Below are positions 36,237 through 47,591 of a stretch of 64,000 bases of DNA, piece by piece. Made by a program: the position numbers and the translations under genes. The DNA comes from Daphnia carinata. Its lineage: Eukaryota; Arthropoda; Branchiopoda; Diplostraca; Daphniidae. Where the stretch lies: positions 4,998,679 through 5,062,678 of the forward strand of contig NC_081337.1 in the NCBI RefSeq assembly GCF_022539665.2, read 5' to 3'. How positions within the stretch are numbered: the stretch's first letter is position 1; every line of letters starts with the position of its first letter. The notes below the pieces were generated by a model that did not search any database, was not told the origin of the DNA, and saw only the letters and a list, made by a program, of their open reading frames with translations.

Positions 36237-39200
36237 ATGTTATCAATTCGAAAATTGAGCAAAAAAGATCCGGCCGGACAAGTAGAATCTGGTGATTACA
36301 GCAACGATGCGTTCATCAAGGATGAGGGACCACCTACTGGCGATAACGAACGTGAAATTGAAAATTATCGACGATCGACTATCAAGAAAACGAGTAGCAA
36401 CATCTACGGTGCGTTTCAGTTTCGCGAATCTAGCGAAGACGATGATAAGGAGGTCAATCAACGCTCGAGCCTCCGTAAAGGCAAAAATCAACCTTACCAC
36501 CGTCAGCATTGCGCAAAGCGAAAATTCAAAGATGGCCACCGTCACAAGCATAGAAAGTCATCAAAGACGAAAAAAAAGGCAGAAGATGACGAAATGGAAA
36601 ATCAGACGGGCCACCGGTTGAAAAGAGCGTTTAGCATTTCTAGTGAATCAAATACGAGTCATACGGAATTGCAAGGCATCGACCACAAGGAGAATTTCAC
36701 GTCCATGCCTTGGCACAACGGATGTTCCATTTGGTTGCAGCAAATGTTGGCAGCGGCCATTGAAGATATGATCAACACCAAAGAGGCCTCAGTCATTCGT
36801 CTTTCAAAAACCTTTTCCGATGATTTAGCCGACGAATCTGTGTGGCACGCAATGCCCGTTGAATGTCGAGACATTGGCATTTTAGTGGCCGCCTTAAAAG
36901 GCAATGTCGTCATGTTGAGGTGTTTCCTTGCGCTTGGAGGTGATGCCAATGCGACAGATATGGTGGGACGATCTGCTCTTCATTATGCAGCCAGTTCGTC
37001 CAGCGCCGACGCTGCCCTCTGTCTTGAAATCTTAATCGAACACGGTGCCATCGTCGATACATGGGATTTGAACGGTGAAGCGACTCCGTTGATTTGCGCA
37101 TCTGCTTCTGGGCGTATAGAACTGGTGGAAGTGTTGTTAAAAGCCGGAGCAAACGTCAATGCTGGACTGTCCGACTCGAAAAACTTGGATGGTACCACCC
37201 CATTGGTGTGGGCCGTACGGGCCCGCAGTTTGGTTTGTGCCACCCGACTCATTGAGGCCGGTGCTGCTGTTAACAGCATCCAGGTGTACAGTGAATCGCC
37301 GATTCACGTGGCTGCTGTTCAGGGTGACGTTAATTGTTTGAAATTGCTGCTGGACAACCACGCAGATGTGCGTGTCCTGTATGGAGCTGAACGGCGAAAT
37401 CCACTTCATTTGGCAGCTTTCGAAGGCAATGTCGATTGCATACGTATGCTCTTGCACGCCAGTAAAGCGCAAGTGAATGCAAAAGATTCTTTGGGTCGGA
37501 CACCTTTACATTTGGCAGCGCTTTCCCAATCGGTGGATTCCGTGGAAGAATTGCTGGACAATGGAGCGGAAATTGACATATGCGACGAGATGCAAGAGAC
37601 GCCGCTTCACAGTGCCGTTGTCAAAACTCGTCAATCCATCGATGTAGTCAAATTGCTCATTTTGAAGGGAGCCGATGTCAATGCCAAAGATCAATTTGGA
37701 CAAACACCTCTTCATATAGCGGCTTTCAACGAAAATTCAAAATTAGCTACGTTGTTGATCCATTCAGGCGCCGATTTGTCGGCTAAAAATCGCGGGAAAA
37801 TGTCAGCGTTGGCGTCGGTTGTTCGACGAGTTCCAGATGCGTTGTCGGCCATTCCGCGTACATTTGATTCAGCCATACAAATAGTGGACAATGATCCAGC
37901 CGATCCAGATTGCCAACTGCGATTAGACTTGAGGGTCTTGGTGCCTGCTGGCAATCAAAAACAGGTGGGCGAAATGGGTTTACTGACTGCGTTAATTGCG
38001 GCCGAACAGCGTCACATACTCCAGCATCCCGTCATCGGGGCTTTCCTTCATTTAAAATGGATGAAAATTCGCAGCATTTTTATCGGCTCGCTTATCTTCC
38101 AATTCTTTTACGTTCTCTTTCTGACACTCATCATTCATTCGATTTTCGTGGTAGACGTTAATGCCCCACAGGCCAATTCAACTCACCTTAATGTTTCACT
38201 GGCCAATTTAACTGACGTTAATGATAAACTGGCTAAAAATGCAACTGAACAGTTTAAGTCTTGGCCAGAATCGTGGAATGCAGCGCTATGGTGGCTGACG
38301 GTCGTTGTTGGTTCGGCAACCGGTTGCAAAGAAATTTTCCAGCTGTACTGCAATCCAAATGAGTACATCAGAGATCCAGAGAACTACGGGCAAATTATAT
38401 CTGTCGTCGGAATGGTTCTTTCGCTTCTCATGCCTCATCCAGACCACACGCCACAGGGCGATGGAAGTGACTGGCAGCATCACTTGGCCGCCATTGTTGT
38501 TGTCGTAGCCTGGATTAATTTGATGATGCACGTCGGGCGATTCCCAGGTAAATTTTTAAAAATTAATTATTAACATTAAAATAATTATTACCGTTCTTTG
38601 GTGATGTGTTACAGTGTTCGGTCTGTACGTGCAAATGTTTACCACCGTTGCACAAAACATTGGTAAATTGTTGGTGGCTTACGTGAGTCTCATTGTTGGC
38701 TTCGCGATGGGATTCGCCGTATTGTTTCCAAAATCACAACCTTTTTCACATATGCCTTATGCACTCGTTACGGCATTTGTCATGATGGCTGGTGAATCAG
38801 ATTACAGCAAAATATTTTATGAAGCCGAAGAGGGTATCAAGTACAGTGGTACTACTCACCTTGTTTTCCTGGTTTTTATTCTCTTGATTTCCGTCGTTTT
38901 GATGAATTTAATCGTCGGTTTGGCTGTTTCCGACATTCAAGGACTTCAAAAATCTGCACGCTTAGATCGACTTGTCAGGTTAACGAAACAGATTGCACGC
39001 ATGGAAAGTTTCATTTTCTTCCCATGGCCCATTCATTTCTCCAGCCTGTGGTCTAAATTTCCTAAACGTGAATCCATTCGGCGACATGTGCTGGTTGTGT
39101 CACCAAAAACAAAAAGAAATTACAATTTCAGACCAAACGACCCACGTGACCATCACTTTCCAGCCGATATTAAAGAGAGTCTGTTGAAAATTGTTGTTCA

Positions 39201-39525
39201 GAGAGTTGCCAAAAAGAAAAAAGGCACACTGACGTCCAACGTCCCCATCATGCGAACAGTGACGACACAAAAGATGGATGACATCAACGAAGAACTCTAC
39301 AACGCGGTGCTAAATCGAGTTGAAGAACTCTTTCACAATTACATGTCACAAATTGTTGTGATGAACACCAACATTGAAGAGCAACTCACCCGAATGGCCA
39401 CTCGACCCACGTGGTCATCGACTCGATCGTGGCAGCAACGACCGTCTTGTGATTGCTCCATGATTCACGAAGAGTCCTTTATTCGAAAGAGAGCGTATTC
39501 AATCACTGCTGAATCACTGGCATAA
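36237..39525 (+). CDS. TRPA-family (pyrexia-like) cation channel
   Basis: Two exons (36237-38547, 38615-39525) give 1,073 residues. A charged, basic N-terminus (1-205) precedes nine ankyrin repeats (about 210-525, e.g. GRTPLHLAALSQSVDSVEEL, GQTPLHIAAFNENSKLATLL). Six transmembrane segments follow, from about 612. The S1-S2 loop carries a triplicated 10-residue repeat with N-glycosylation sites. The pore region includes AFVMMAGESDY and the S6 end is LMNLIVGLAVSDIQGLQ, as in TRPA channels. Nine ankyrins and the short S6 tail resemble insect pyrexia rather than TRPA1, which has more. Insect pyrexia is heat-gated; the gating stimulus here is unknown. A large single exon encodes ankyrins and S1-S4. 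Confidence 0.9.
38157..38246 (+). repeat. 30-nt tandem repeat x3 in the TRPA S1-S2 loop
   Basis: Three adjacent 30-nt units (38157-38186, 38187-38216, 38217-38246) share the spacing GTTAAT...CTGGCC AAT..ACT and encode 10-residue units VNAPQANSTH, LNVSLANLTD and VNDKLAKNAT. The unit keeps the frame, and each copy has at least one Asn-X-Ser/Thr site. Confidence 0.8.
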
Positions 39526-40358
39526 TCGCAGTTCGGTGCCATCAATTATCATTTGCTGCTCAACAAATATTAATTACTTGAAGTGAAAAGGGTTTCATGT
39601 GAATAACTTAAAATTCAATTCATAAAATAACGCTTGTATTATAACCATAAACTTGCCTAAGGAACGAAGAATCATGCGTGATCGAATCCACGTAGAATTC
39701 AAAAGATGGAGAATTGCAATTTGGGGTAAATGAAATGGAGTCAAAGTGTGAACAACGTGACTTTGCAAAACAAATGCCTTCAGGTCTGCACAGCAAATGA
39801 TCACACTGACCTCTCTGTTCAAACAAGAAAATTAATCGATGTAAAGTTACAGTGAGGTATCGATTTCTTAGCTCGAATCCACGATTGTTAAATTGGAGGA
39901 ATTTCGTCTGCAATACAATTTGTTCCAAAGCGTATCTAAATTTTCTGAATTTTCATATTATTATTTATAAATCCAAACATCGATCACAAAATAACATCAA
40001 AGTTGTTTCTTACAAACGAATAATCATCCTTACTAACAGCAATCTGATTGTTTAGCAATGATACCTTTTGAAATTTGCGACGCATATTGGTCGTTTTATG
40101 GCACTAAACCACTAGCACCGGATCCTGCGGGTAGTCATCTTTTTAAATGTTAGTGCTCGCGGGTCAGACAGAATAAACATCTTTAACACTAGCGCCCTCC
40201 TGGTATCAGAGGAGGAATACGTGCGACCGGAAGAAAATACCTTCAGGCTTCGTCCATTGTTTCCCGTTATTGTCAAAAACACCTGTAGGAGCAGAGGCGA
40301 TGGTTTCTGCCTGTTTGTTTAATGTTGGGTGTCATTCGTTTTCTGTATCATCTCCAAT
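39526..40358. other. intergenic region between TRPA and DHRSX-like genes
   Basis: AT-rich spacer containing the TRPA 3'UTR and the next promoter. No supported open frame or repeat. Confidence 0.5.
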
Positions 40359-41685
40359 ATGTTCGTGCGTCTTCAAAGCCTCGTGATGATGGATACGATT
40401 AGATACGTTTGTTTTCAACTTTTTCTAACGATCAAAATGTCTTTCCTCAGTTTTAAGCATTTTTTCGAAGAAGCCTGCAGAACAGTGAAACCAATTAATG
40501 GTAAACAATCTAAATTTATGTTTGTTTGTTTTTTAGTATTAGTTTTCTTTCAATTTGGCCAACAGATCCTGTCAAGCGCCAGGGTGAATACGCCGTCATC
40601 ACAGGAGGAAACCGAGGCATAGGTTTTTACACTCTTCATGGTTTGCTGACTTCAGGCATGAAAGTTATTGCAGGTACCATTCTTTGAGACCTTAAATGTC
40701 TAAATTGACAACAACATATGATGAAACATGCAGGCTGTAGAGATGGAAAGAGCAAGCAACAATTGTTTGATCAACTTAAAGAAACTGGCATGCCAACCGA
40801 TTCAGTGGAATGGATAAATCTCGACTTATCTTCCCTGGATTCTGTCAGGAATTTTGCAAAGATTGTTCTCGACAAAAACATTCCCATCAGTTTACTCATA
40901 AATAACGGTATTTACTTTTCTCCATTTCTTCTTAACCACGAATAACAATGGCATTTCCATTTCCAATAGCCGCCATCATGTTCACGCCATATGCCTTGAC
41001 AAAAGACGGTTTTGAACAGCAGTTTGCTGTGAATTACCTTGCACATTTTCTCTTGACTCATCTTTTGTTACCACGATTAATTGAAGCAGGCGAAAAGAAC
41101 CAAAAACCTTCACGAATCGTCAATGTCTCGTCAGATTCGTCTTTTCTTGGGTATTTGGCGCTCGACGATCTCCAAGCCAAGTAGGGTTGTCTAACATAAA
41201 AATGTCGTCTGCCATCAGCTGATCTCACTTCTCTCTAGATCTTTTTACAACAAATTCTGTGCCTATGCTCAATCTAAACTGGCACAAGTCCTGTTTACTG
41301 AAATGCTTGATACTCAGTTGATTCAAAGTAATCATCCTGTAAAAACTTATGCTCTTCATCCTGGTGTTATAAGATCCAACTGGTATAACGATGCCTGGCA
41401 TTTAAGAATCTCAATCCTACTCGTCGGTTTTTTATTTAAGGTAATTTGGTCTATTATAATTTTGGTGTTTACGTGATTTAATTTCATTTACGTAGACTGA
41501 ACGTGAAGGGGCACTGAGTCTTGTATACCGCCCTATCGTCTGAATTAGAAAATTCAAGTGGTGTTTTCCTGACAGACTGCAAAATTACAAAACCTCCATC
41601 AGCTCTAGTATGTCCTACTATGAGGGTGAAACTGTGGGATGCAACATGCCATCTGCTCAATATCAAACAATTCGGAAAATATTAG
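40359..41685 (+). CDS. DHRSX-like short-chain dehydrogenase/reductase, frame-broken at the C-terminus
   Basis: A membrane-associated SDR related to DHRSX/retinol-dehydrogenase proteins. Exons 40359-40500, 40566-40673, 40734-40907, 40970-41180, 41239-41440 and 41496 onward join in phase. A hydrophobic N-terminus precedes the cofactor motif TGGNRGIG, SLLINNAA, NVSSDSSFLG and the catalytic YxxxK in AYAQSKLAQ; HPGVIRSNWY follows. Read literally the protein ends at TGA 41541-41543 (294 residues, tail TEREGALSLVYRPIV). The other frame, entered near 41526, continues with ALSSELENSSGVFLTDCK, as family C-termini do, to a TAG at 41683-41685. One base too many (or two too few) separates the two. The catalytic core is unaffected. 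Confidence 0.85.
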
Positions 41686-41835
41686 TTTAACTTTAATATA
41701 ATGCTTTTTTTGTTCAACATTGTTTACGCAAACCTCTTTGAAATACTTCAAGTAAAGATATCTAAACGGTTCATGGCTACAATCCATCGGTGTAATAGAT
41801 CGTAAAGCACAGAGAAACAGTCGAACAAAATCAAA

Positions 41836-41843
41836 AGTTTTAT
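41836..41843 (-). terminator. AATAAA overlapping the RPL5 stop codon
   Basis: The minus-strand sequence GACGAATAAAACTT contains both the TAA stop (41840-41842) and an AATAAA hexamer. If used, cleavage would come 10-30 nt after the stop. Confidence 0.4.
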
Positions 41844-43081
41844 TCGTCGGCTTCGCCAGAAGCTTCCAGCTTGGCAAGGAATTCCTTCTTCTTGGCGGCG
41901 ACACGAGCCTTGCGCTCTTCCAATGTGAGCTTCTTGGCGTTCCAGCGCTTCTTCTTGATCTTGGATGGGTCCTTTGATGACTTTTGTCTATCGGGATCGG
42001 CGCGGATGGCTTCGTGGCATTTCTTGTACATCGTTTCGACCTATAGAGAATCAGAAGTTTAACTTAGGATGACTGTTCTCAAACTTCAGCACGTACGGTG
42101 TCGGGGACGATGCCGTGCTTGATGAACTGAGAGAACTGCTTTTTGTAGGCCTCTTCATCTTCATCCATCAGCTGGCGCATGTAGTCGGCAACGTGCAAGC
42201 CCATGATGTGCTTGCGGTGGACTTCGGCGTTGAAATCCTTGGATTCAGCGTCGTAGCCGGGGAAGCGCTTGGTGCTGTGGGGAACATCAATGCCACCATC
42301 GACGGCACCCTTCATGGCACCGAAGATGCGAGCGCCGGTGGTAGTGCGGGCCAAACCAACATCGAGGAAAGCGCGGAAGGCGCCTGGTCCATCATCAACA
42401 TCTTCAACGTTGAAGACTCCTCCTGTAACTTCAGTGCAACCTTGGTAGATGGTATCAAATTTAAATTTTTTCAAAAGCTGAAAAGCAACAATAGACAATA
42501 AGATGCAGGTTGCCATTATCTTTTCACTTGAACGTGACTTACTCTCCTGGCAAGCAAAAGTCCAGTACAGTATGCTGCGGCATAGTTAGTCAACCCAACC
42601 TTGACGCCAAAGTGGGGAAGCTCATGACTGTAAGCAGCGCAAACAATCACATCTCCCTCAATTCGGGCATACGCTATCTGTGAAAAAATGATGGACACGG
42701 TATGTGAAATAACTGTCATTGCCAAACATAAATAAAAATTTTACCTGACAACAGATGTCCTTGTTAGTGAAACGAACAATCATGCGGTACTTGGGAGTGT
42801 TGTACTTGTTCTTGTCCTGTACAACGAGACGGCGACGAGCATAGTAGTCGGTCTTTCCCTCACGACGCCTGCGGAACTTAACTTGGAACCGCTTGAAGTA
42901 GGCTTTGTTCTTCACAACTTTAATAAATCCCTGCGATTAACGTAAAAACTATTCAATCGGCATTTCAACAAAAACGAATCTAACTTTATCTACGATACAC
43001 GACAACATCCACCTCAAACCAGCTAATATAGTACATCAGATAAAGAGAATCTACGAAGTTTGAAAATATAAAACTTACCAT
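41840..43081 (-). CDS. RPL5: 60S ribosomal protein L5 (uL18)
   Basis: L5 binds 5S rRNA and, with L11, forms the 5S particle of the large subunit. Five exons (43079-43081, 42745-42930, 42543-42677, 42097-42477, 41840-42040) join in phase to 301 residues, normal length. The sequence follows the family end to end: [61 protein letters not shown] and a basic, Lys-rich tail. The first coding exon is the ATG alone, a common arrangement in ribosomal protein genes. The stop codon TAA lies inside an AATAAA, so the 3'UTR can be very short. No snoRNA boxes were evident in its introns. Confidence 0.97.
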
Positions 43082-43568
43082 GTTGGAGATTAATTAAATA
43101 GCTTCGGTTTAAGGGCGAAAAATTGCCGAACCTGCAATGGCTTCGACTCGACAGCGAGGCCGGACTGAATGAGAAAGAATTACTCGCCAGATGGCTGAAG
43201 TCACATACGACGTCTGACAGTGTTGCCCTTTCGACTGAAAATATATTTATTCCATCTTATTCTGTAGAAATTGTAAAAATTTTTACATCTTGAATTCAAA
43301 TTGTATAATTAAAACGACAAATTTTTATTCATAAATTGACCTTCGAAAATTAATTTTTTGTCGATTTTAGTAGTTTTTGATCTCTTTATTAGGTTAGCTC
43401 GTTGTCCATTACTCAGCTATCAGCTGTTCACTGAAGTTTTTTCTGTCATTGGTGCCAGAAAATTTGAAAGTTGCAAAAAACCATATTGCGCCTAGGCCTA
43501 GCATAGTTTTCTTGTTTATTTTGCCGTTTGTTTGGTTTCCATCTCATCGGTTGCCCAAGAAATTATTC

Positions 43569-46206
43569 ATGCAGTTTGATTATAGTGCAAAATGGCTATG
43601 GGAATCAAATATGATCTTGATGTTGGTTGGACTAGCTATAATTTACCTAACTTTTACAGTGATGGCATACTCAAAAAAGAGGGTATGTAGGTGACAAAAT
43701 TACATGTTTTGTATGTAAAGTATATATTTTGTTTTATCACAGCGACTTATGAAGCAAAAAATTAGTTTCAAACTAGCTCAAGTGAAAAAAAATTTAGCCA
43801 AATTAGAAGAGAAACTTGACAATGAAAATTCAGTTGTTGCCAAACGCAAACAAATAGTCGAGTTTCCCATAGAAGAATTGCTGAAAAAGCTTCAGGCTGG
43901 AGAACTGAATTGTGTTGAAGTGCTGGAAGCATATCAGGCTAAGGTAGTTGTAATACCAACTTTTGTAATTTTGCATACCTAATTATCATTATAATTTTAG
44001 GCTCTAGATGTGACAAAAGAATTGAATTGCGTGACAGAGTTCATTGCAGAAGCTGAGGTCTTGTAACTCAATACCACTATGGTACAACAGGGGCTTTTTT
44101 TTTAACCTTGTTAATTTTCATGCAGGAATGGGCTAGAGAATTGGATGCCAATGCTACAGCCACAGGAAAAAGAAAACCACTTCATGGTCTTCCATTTAGC
44201 GTCAAAGATAACGTCAGCATTGTTGGTTACGACTGCACCGCTGGAATTTCAAAATTTATAAACCAATCTGCCATCGAAGATGCTGCCCTGGTTTCTGCAA
44301 TCAGAAGCCTCGGTGCAATACCATTCTGCAGAACGAACGTCCCCCAAACTTTGTTGAGGTAGTAACAATAAAGTGATATGTCATTCGTGCCATGTATCTT
44401 AAAGAACTTCTTTTGACAGCTTTGGATGCAGCAATCCGATATGGGGTTCCACAAAAAATCCCTGGTGTAAAGATCGGACGCCGGGAGGCTCCTCTGGTGG
44501 AGAAGCTACTTTGGTTGCAGCAGGAGGTTCTCTGCTTGGTATGGTTTTCTGCACTTCATCTTGATATCGCTCTTTATCTTAATATAGTAAATATCTGTAG
44601 GAATCGGTAGTGATATTGGTGGAAGTGTTCGCATCCCAGCGGCTTTTTGTGGAGTTTTTTCCATCAAGCCTACTAGTTTAAGACTAAGGTATGAATGATA
44701 TTGCTGTTGTTTACATTGGTATGCAAGAATGAGAATTTACCGTATTCATTTATCATTTAGCTACAAAGGATTCAGGAAATCTGCCGTTGGTTGTATTGGA
44801 AGTAAGTGTAATCCATTGTTATTTCATTAGAAATGCATATCGCAATATTGAAAAAATATGTAATTTTGGTCAGTTCCTTCTGTACCTGGAATATTGGCAC
44901 GAGATTCGAAAACTGTGATTTTACTCTGCAAACTACTGCTTGAGGATGGTTACATCCAAAGACAATTTGATCTCGATCTGCTACCAATACCCTGGAACGA
45001 ACAAGTAAAAAAGTATTTATTTACTATACATGATGAATAGAAGTCTAATTATGTTTTTAAAAAACATAGATGTTTACTGTTTCGAGTAAGCTGCGAATAG
45101 GTTATTACGAAGAATGTGACTACTTCCCCTGCACGCCTGGCGTCCGTCGCGCCATCAGGATAGCTAAGGAAAAATTGGAGGCGTTAGGGCATGAATTGAT
45201 TCCGTTTATGCCACCGCGAGTTGACTATGTTATAAGTTCAGTCATTAGCATGTTTTACGCTGATCAAGGAAGATACGTTTTGGAAGCACTGTAAGTCCAA
45301 CATCCACGTGTTGATCAAACTCATTTGATTGTCGTTGGTACTAAACTAATCGTCTTCTTCTTTAGGTCAGTTGATGATATCGATCCGTTACTCGCCTTAC
45401 AAATTAAAGTAAATCTAATTAATAAGTTATGATTTTCATTTTTTCTGAAATCCGTAGTTTGTTGCCAGATTGCACTGAAGCTACCGCATCCTGTGAAACA
45501 AATGATCCGACCGTTACTTTCTTTGATCGCCCCTCGTCTCGAACCCTGCTTCATGGGTACAAGCAATTCTGTTTTAAGTTACAAAAAAAAAAAAATAACA
45601 GTATAGAGATATACTTTTGGTAAATGACAATAGCTGCTGCGGGCCACCAATATCGACATTCCTACCAATTGTGGCAGGGTGTTTTGAAGCAAAGCGAGTA
45701 TAAAGCGAATTTCCTCTCCATTTGGCGAAATTTGAACTTGGATATCTGCATCGGCCCATGCTTTGCTTGTCCAGCTCCATTAGCCAGAGACACGGGCCGG
45801 CTTTCACGTAAATAGCTTACCGTAAAATAATATTTACCACTCGAGGAATAATTCAATCGTGTTTTTCTCAACTGTTAGCCGCTTTTGCATATGCTTGTCT
45901 TTACAACTTTTTGGATCTTCCTGCTGGCATCGTACCCGTCACAAAAGAAACGGAACAAGACCAAAAGATGCTGTTAAATGGTGGCTACGATTTTAGAGAC
46001 TTGGTCTGCAAACTGGTGAAAAAGGTGAAACCAGCCAATTGCCTGAGTATCTCTGTAATTGTAAACGTTTGTGTTTTACTTTTGAATATTAGACTACCCA
46101 AGGGGCTACCGGTTTGCCAATACCAGTGCAAGTCATTGGACTTCCGTATCAAGAAGAAGTTGTACTTCGTGCAATGAACATTCTCGAGTCCGCCATTCAA
46201 AATTAA
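43569..46206 (+). CDS. fatty-acid amide hydrolase (amidase signature family)
   Basis: A membrane-anchored serine hydrolase of bioactive lipid amides. Fourteen exons from 43569 to 46206 join in exact phase to 596 residues. An N-terminal transmembrane segment (about 12-35) precedes the amidase core. The Ser-Ser-Lys triad is complete: Lys151 in FSVKDNVS, cis-Ser226 in TPGGSSGGE and nucleophile Ser250 in [10 protein letters not shown], with the 24-residue Ser-Ser spacing typical of FAAH. The C-terminus has [15 protein letters not shown] and [15 protein letters not shown]. The junction between exons 11 and 12 (45577/45634) uses a weak donor next to a poly-A run and is the least certain. FAAH1 and FAAH2 types cannot be separated firmly; single N-terminal anchor and layout favour FAAH2. 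Confidence 0.92.
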
Positions 46207-47591
46207 ATTGTCTTCCCAAATTTATTCCGGGCATCAATTGTCGCATTTTACCGTCCACATATTGCACAACAAAACCCATATTCTTTCTTGTTACTCAAAA
46301 ATATTTGATTTGTTCCAGTTTAGTGAAATGCATTAAAACCAGAGAGACTTGACAGAAATTTTAGCTGGGGAAAAGTAGTTTGCCATCAATGCACTAGATG
46401 GCCTTTACGTTATTAAAATCCAAGTTATCTAACCCAACCATAACTATATCGCTCCTTGCTCATAGAAATATTTTGGCCAACCTGTTGTTTTGTTTTTCGT
46501 AAGGGATCGTAATTTTAATTACATAGCAACGTCTTATTTAGTACTAAATACATGAAAAACAATGTCTGCGCGTTTGGTTTTGTTTGCATGGCATTGAGCT
46601 ATGGTCCACAGGTTTTTTTTTAAAGGCAGATTAGATTGTACGAGTGAGTTCAAAAATCAACGGTTTTATTGATTCAAGAAAAAGCAAATCATGTATCACC
46701 GTGAATCGGCAGTAGTTTTGCATTTTAACCAACCCAGACGATTTTCTATGTATAAGTTCAATAATGCTATAGGTTGAAAATGAATCAAGTTACCAACAGG
46801 AAGGACAAAAAGACAAGAAAAAAGTTACGAAGAACCATCAGGTGTGTCTGGCCGCGCCCGAAAAGAAATAACGAGAACAAAACGACGAGTTGTAACTGGA
46901 GCAAATAATCAGGGAACATGTAGCCATTCAGTGACTTTCAAAGAATTTCTTTTTTGTTTAGATAAACGACCGAATAAATACAGCGGCGATATGCATCTTT
47001 AAAATACATTTTAGAAAACATGTTTTATTATCCTTTAACGTTTTCGGCATTTGAATTGTTGTCCATGTAAAACCCGTTTTTTTTTTCTTTCCCATCTGCA
47101 TAATGATGGCGGACCCGGCCTATTTTTAATTGGGTTCAATTTGGTACGAATTTCCCATGTTCTTTATCAGATGAATCGAATCAAAATAAATCGTCTGCTG
47201 CCTACGTTGCCGTTTCAGCTCGTCCTTCGTACAGAATGTTAATATGTCTTTGGAATAACATTTAGCCAAACCATATTTTAAAGTCTCTTTGGATGATGTT
47301 GTGCCTGAAAAGATATCAGGGCAACTGTCGAGTGTCGCATTTCGTTTTACGTTAAATAAAAATAGAGACGTAGAGAGGACAACACAGGAAGAGAAAAAGG
47401 GGGAGAAAGAAAAGGGCAAAATGGAGGTCTCGTGCAGGGTAAACTATTTTTAACTTGTGATGGAGACGACGTGAAGCTGAAGATTACTTTAGCAGTTGGA
47501 CGAAAGAAAGTTTTGCCAACGACGTGTGCTTTCCACGTCTCCTCTCTTTTTATTCCAATTTACATATTGAATTTGGATCCAAAAGCTCAAT
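46207..47591. other. intergenic region between FAAH-like and SMYD4-like genes
   Basis: No gene supported. A plus-strand ATG followed by six codons and a GTAAAC donor-like site near 47421 could be an alternative upstream first exon of the SMYD4-like gene, but no evidence joins it. A 97-codon minus-strand frame (47126-47419) is unrecognised and not called. Confidence 0.45.

Noticed and set aside
42478-43078. Possible intronic snoRNAs in RPL5
   Set aside because: RPL5 introns carry snoRNAs in some animals, but I could not find paired C/D or H/ACA boxes in these short introns.
47126-47419. 97-codon minus-strand open frame upstream of the SMYD4-like gene
   Set aside because: No similarity, no clear start context or splice partners; likely chance.
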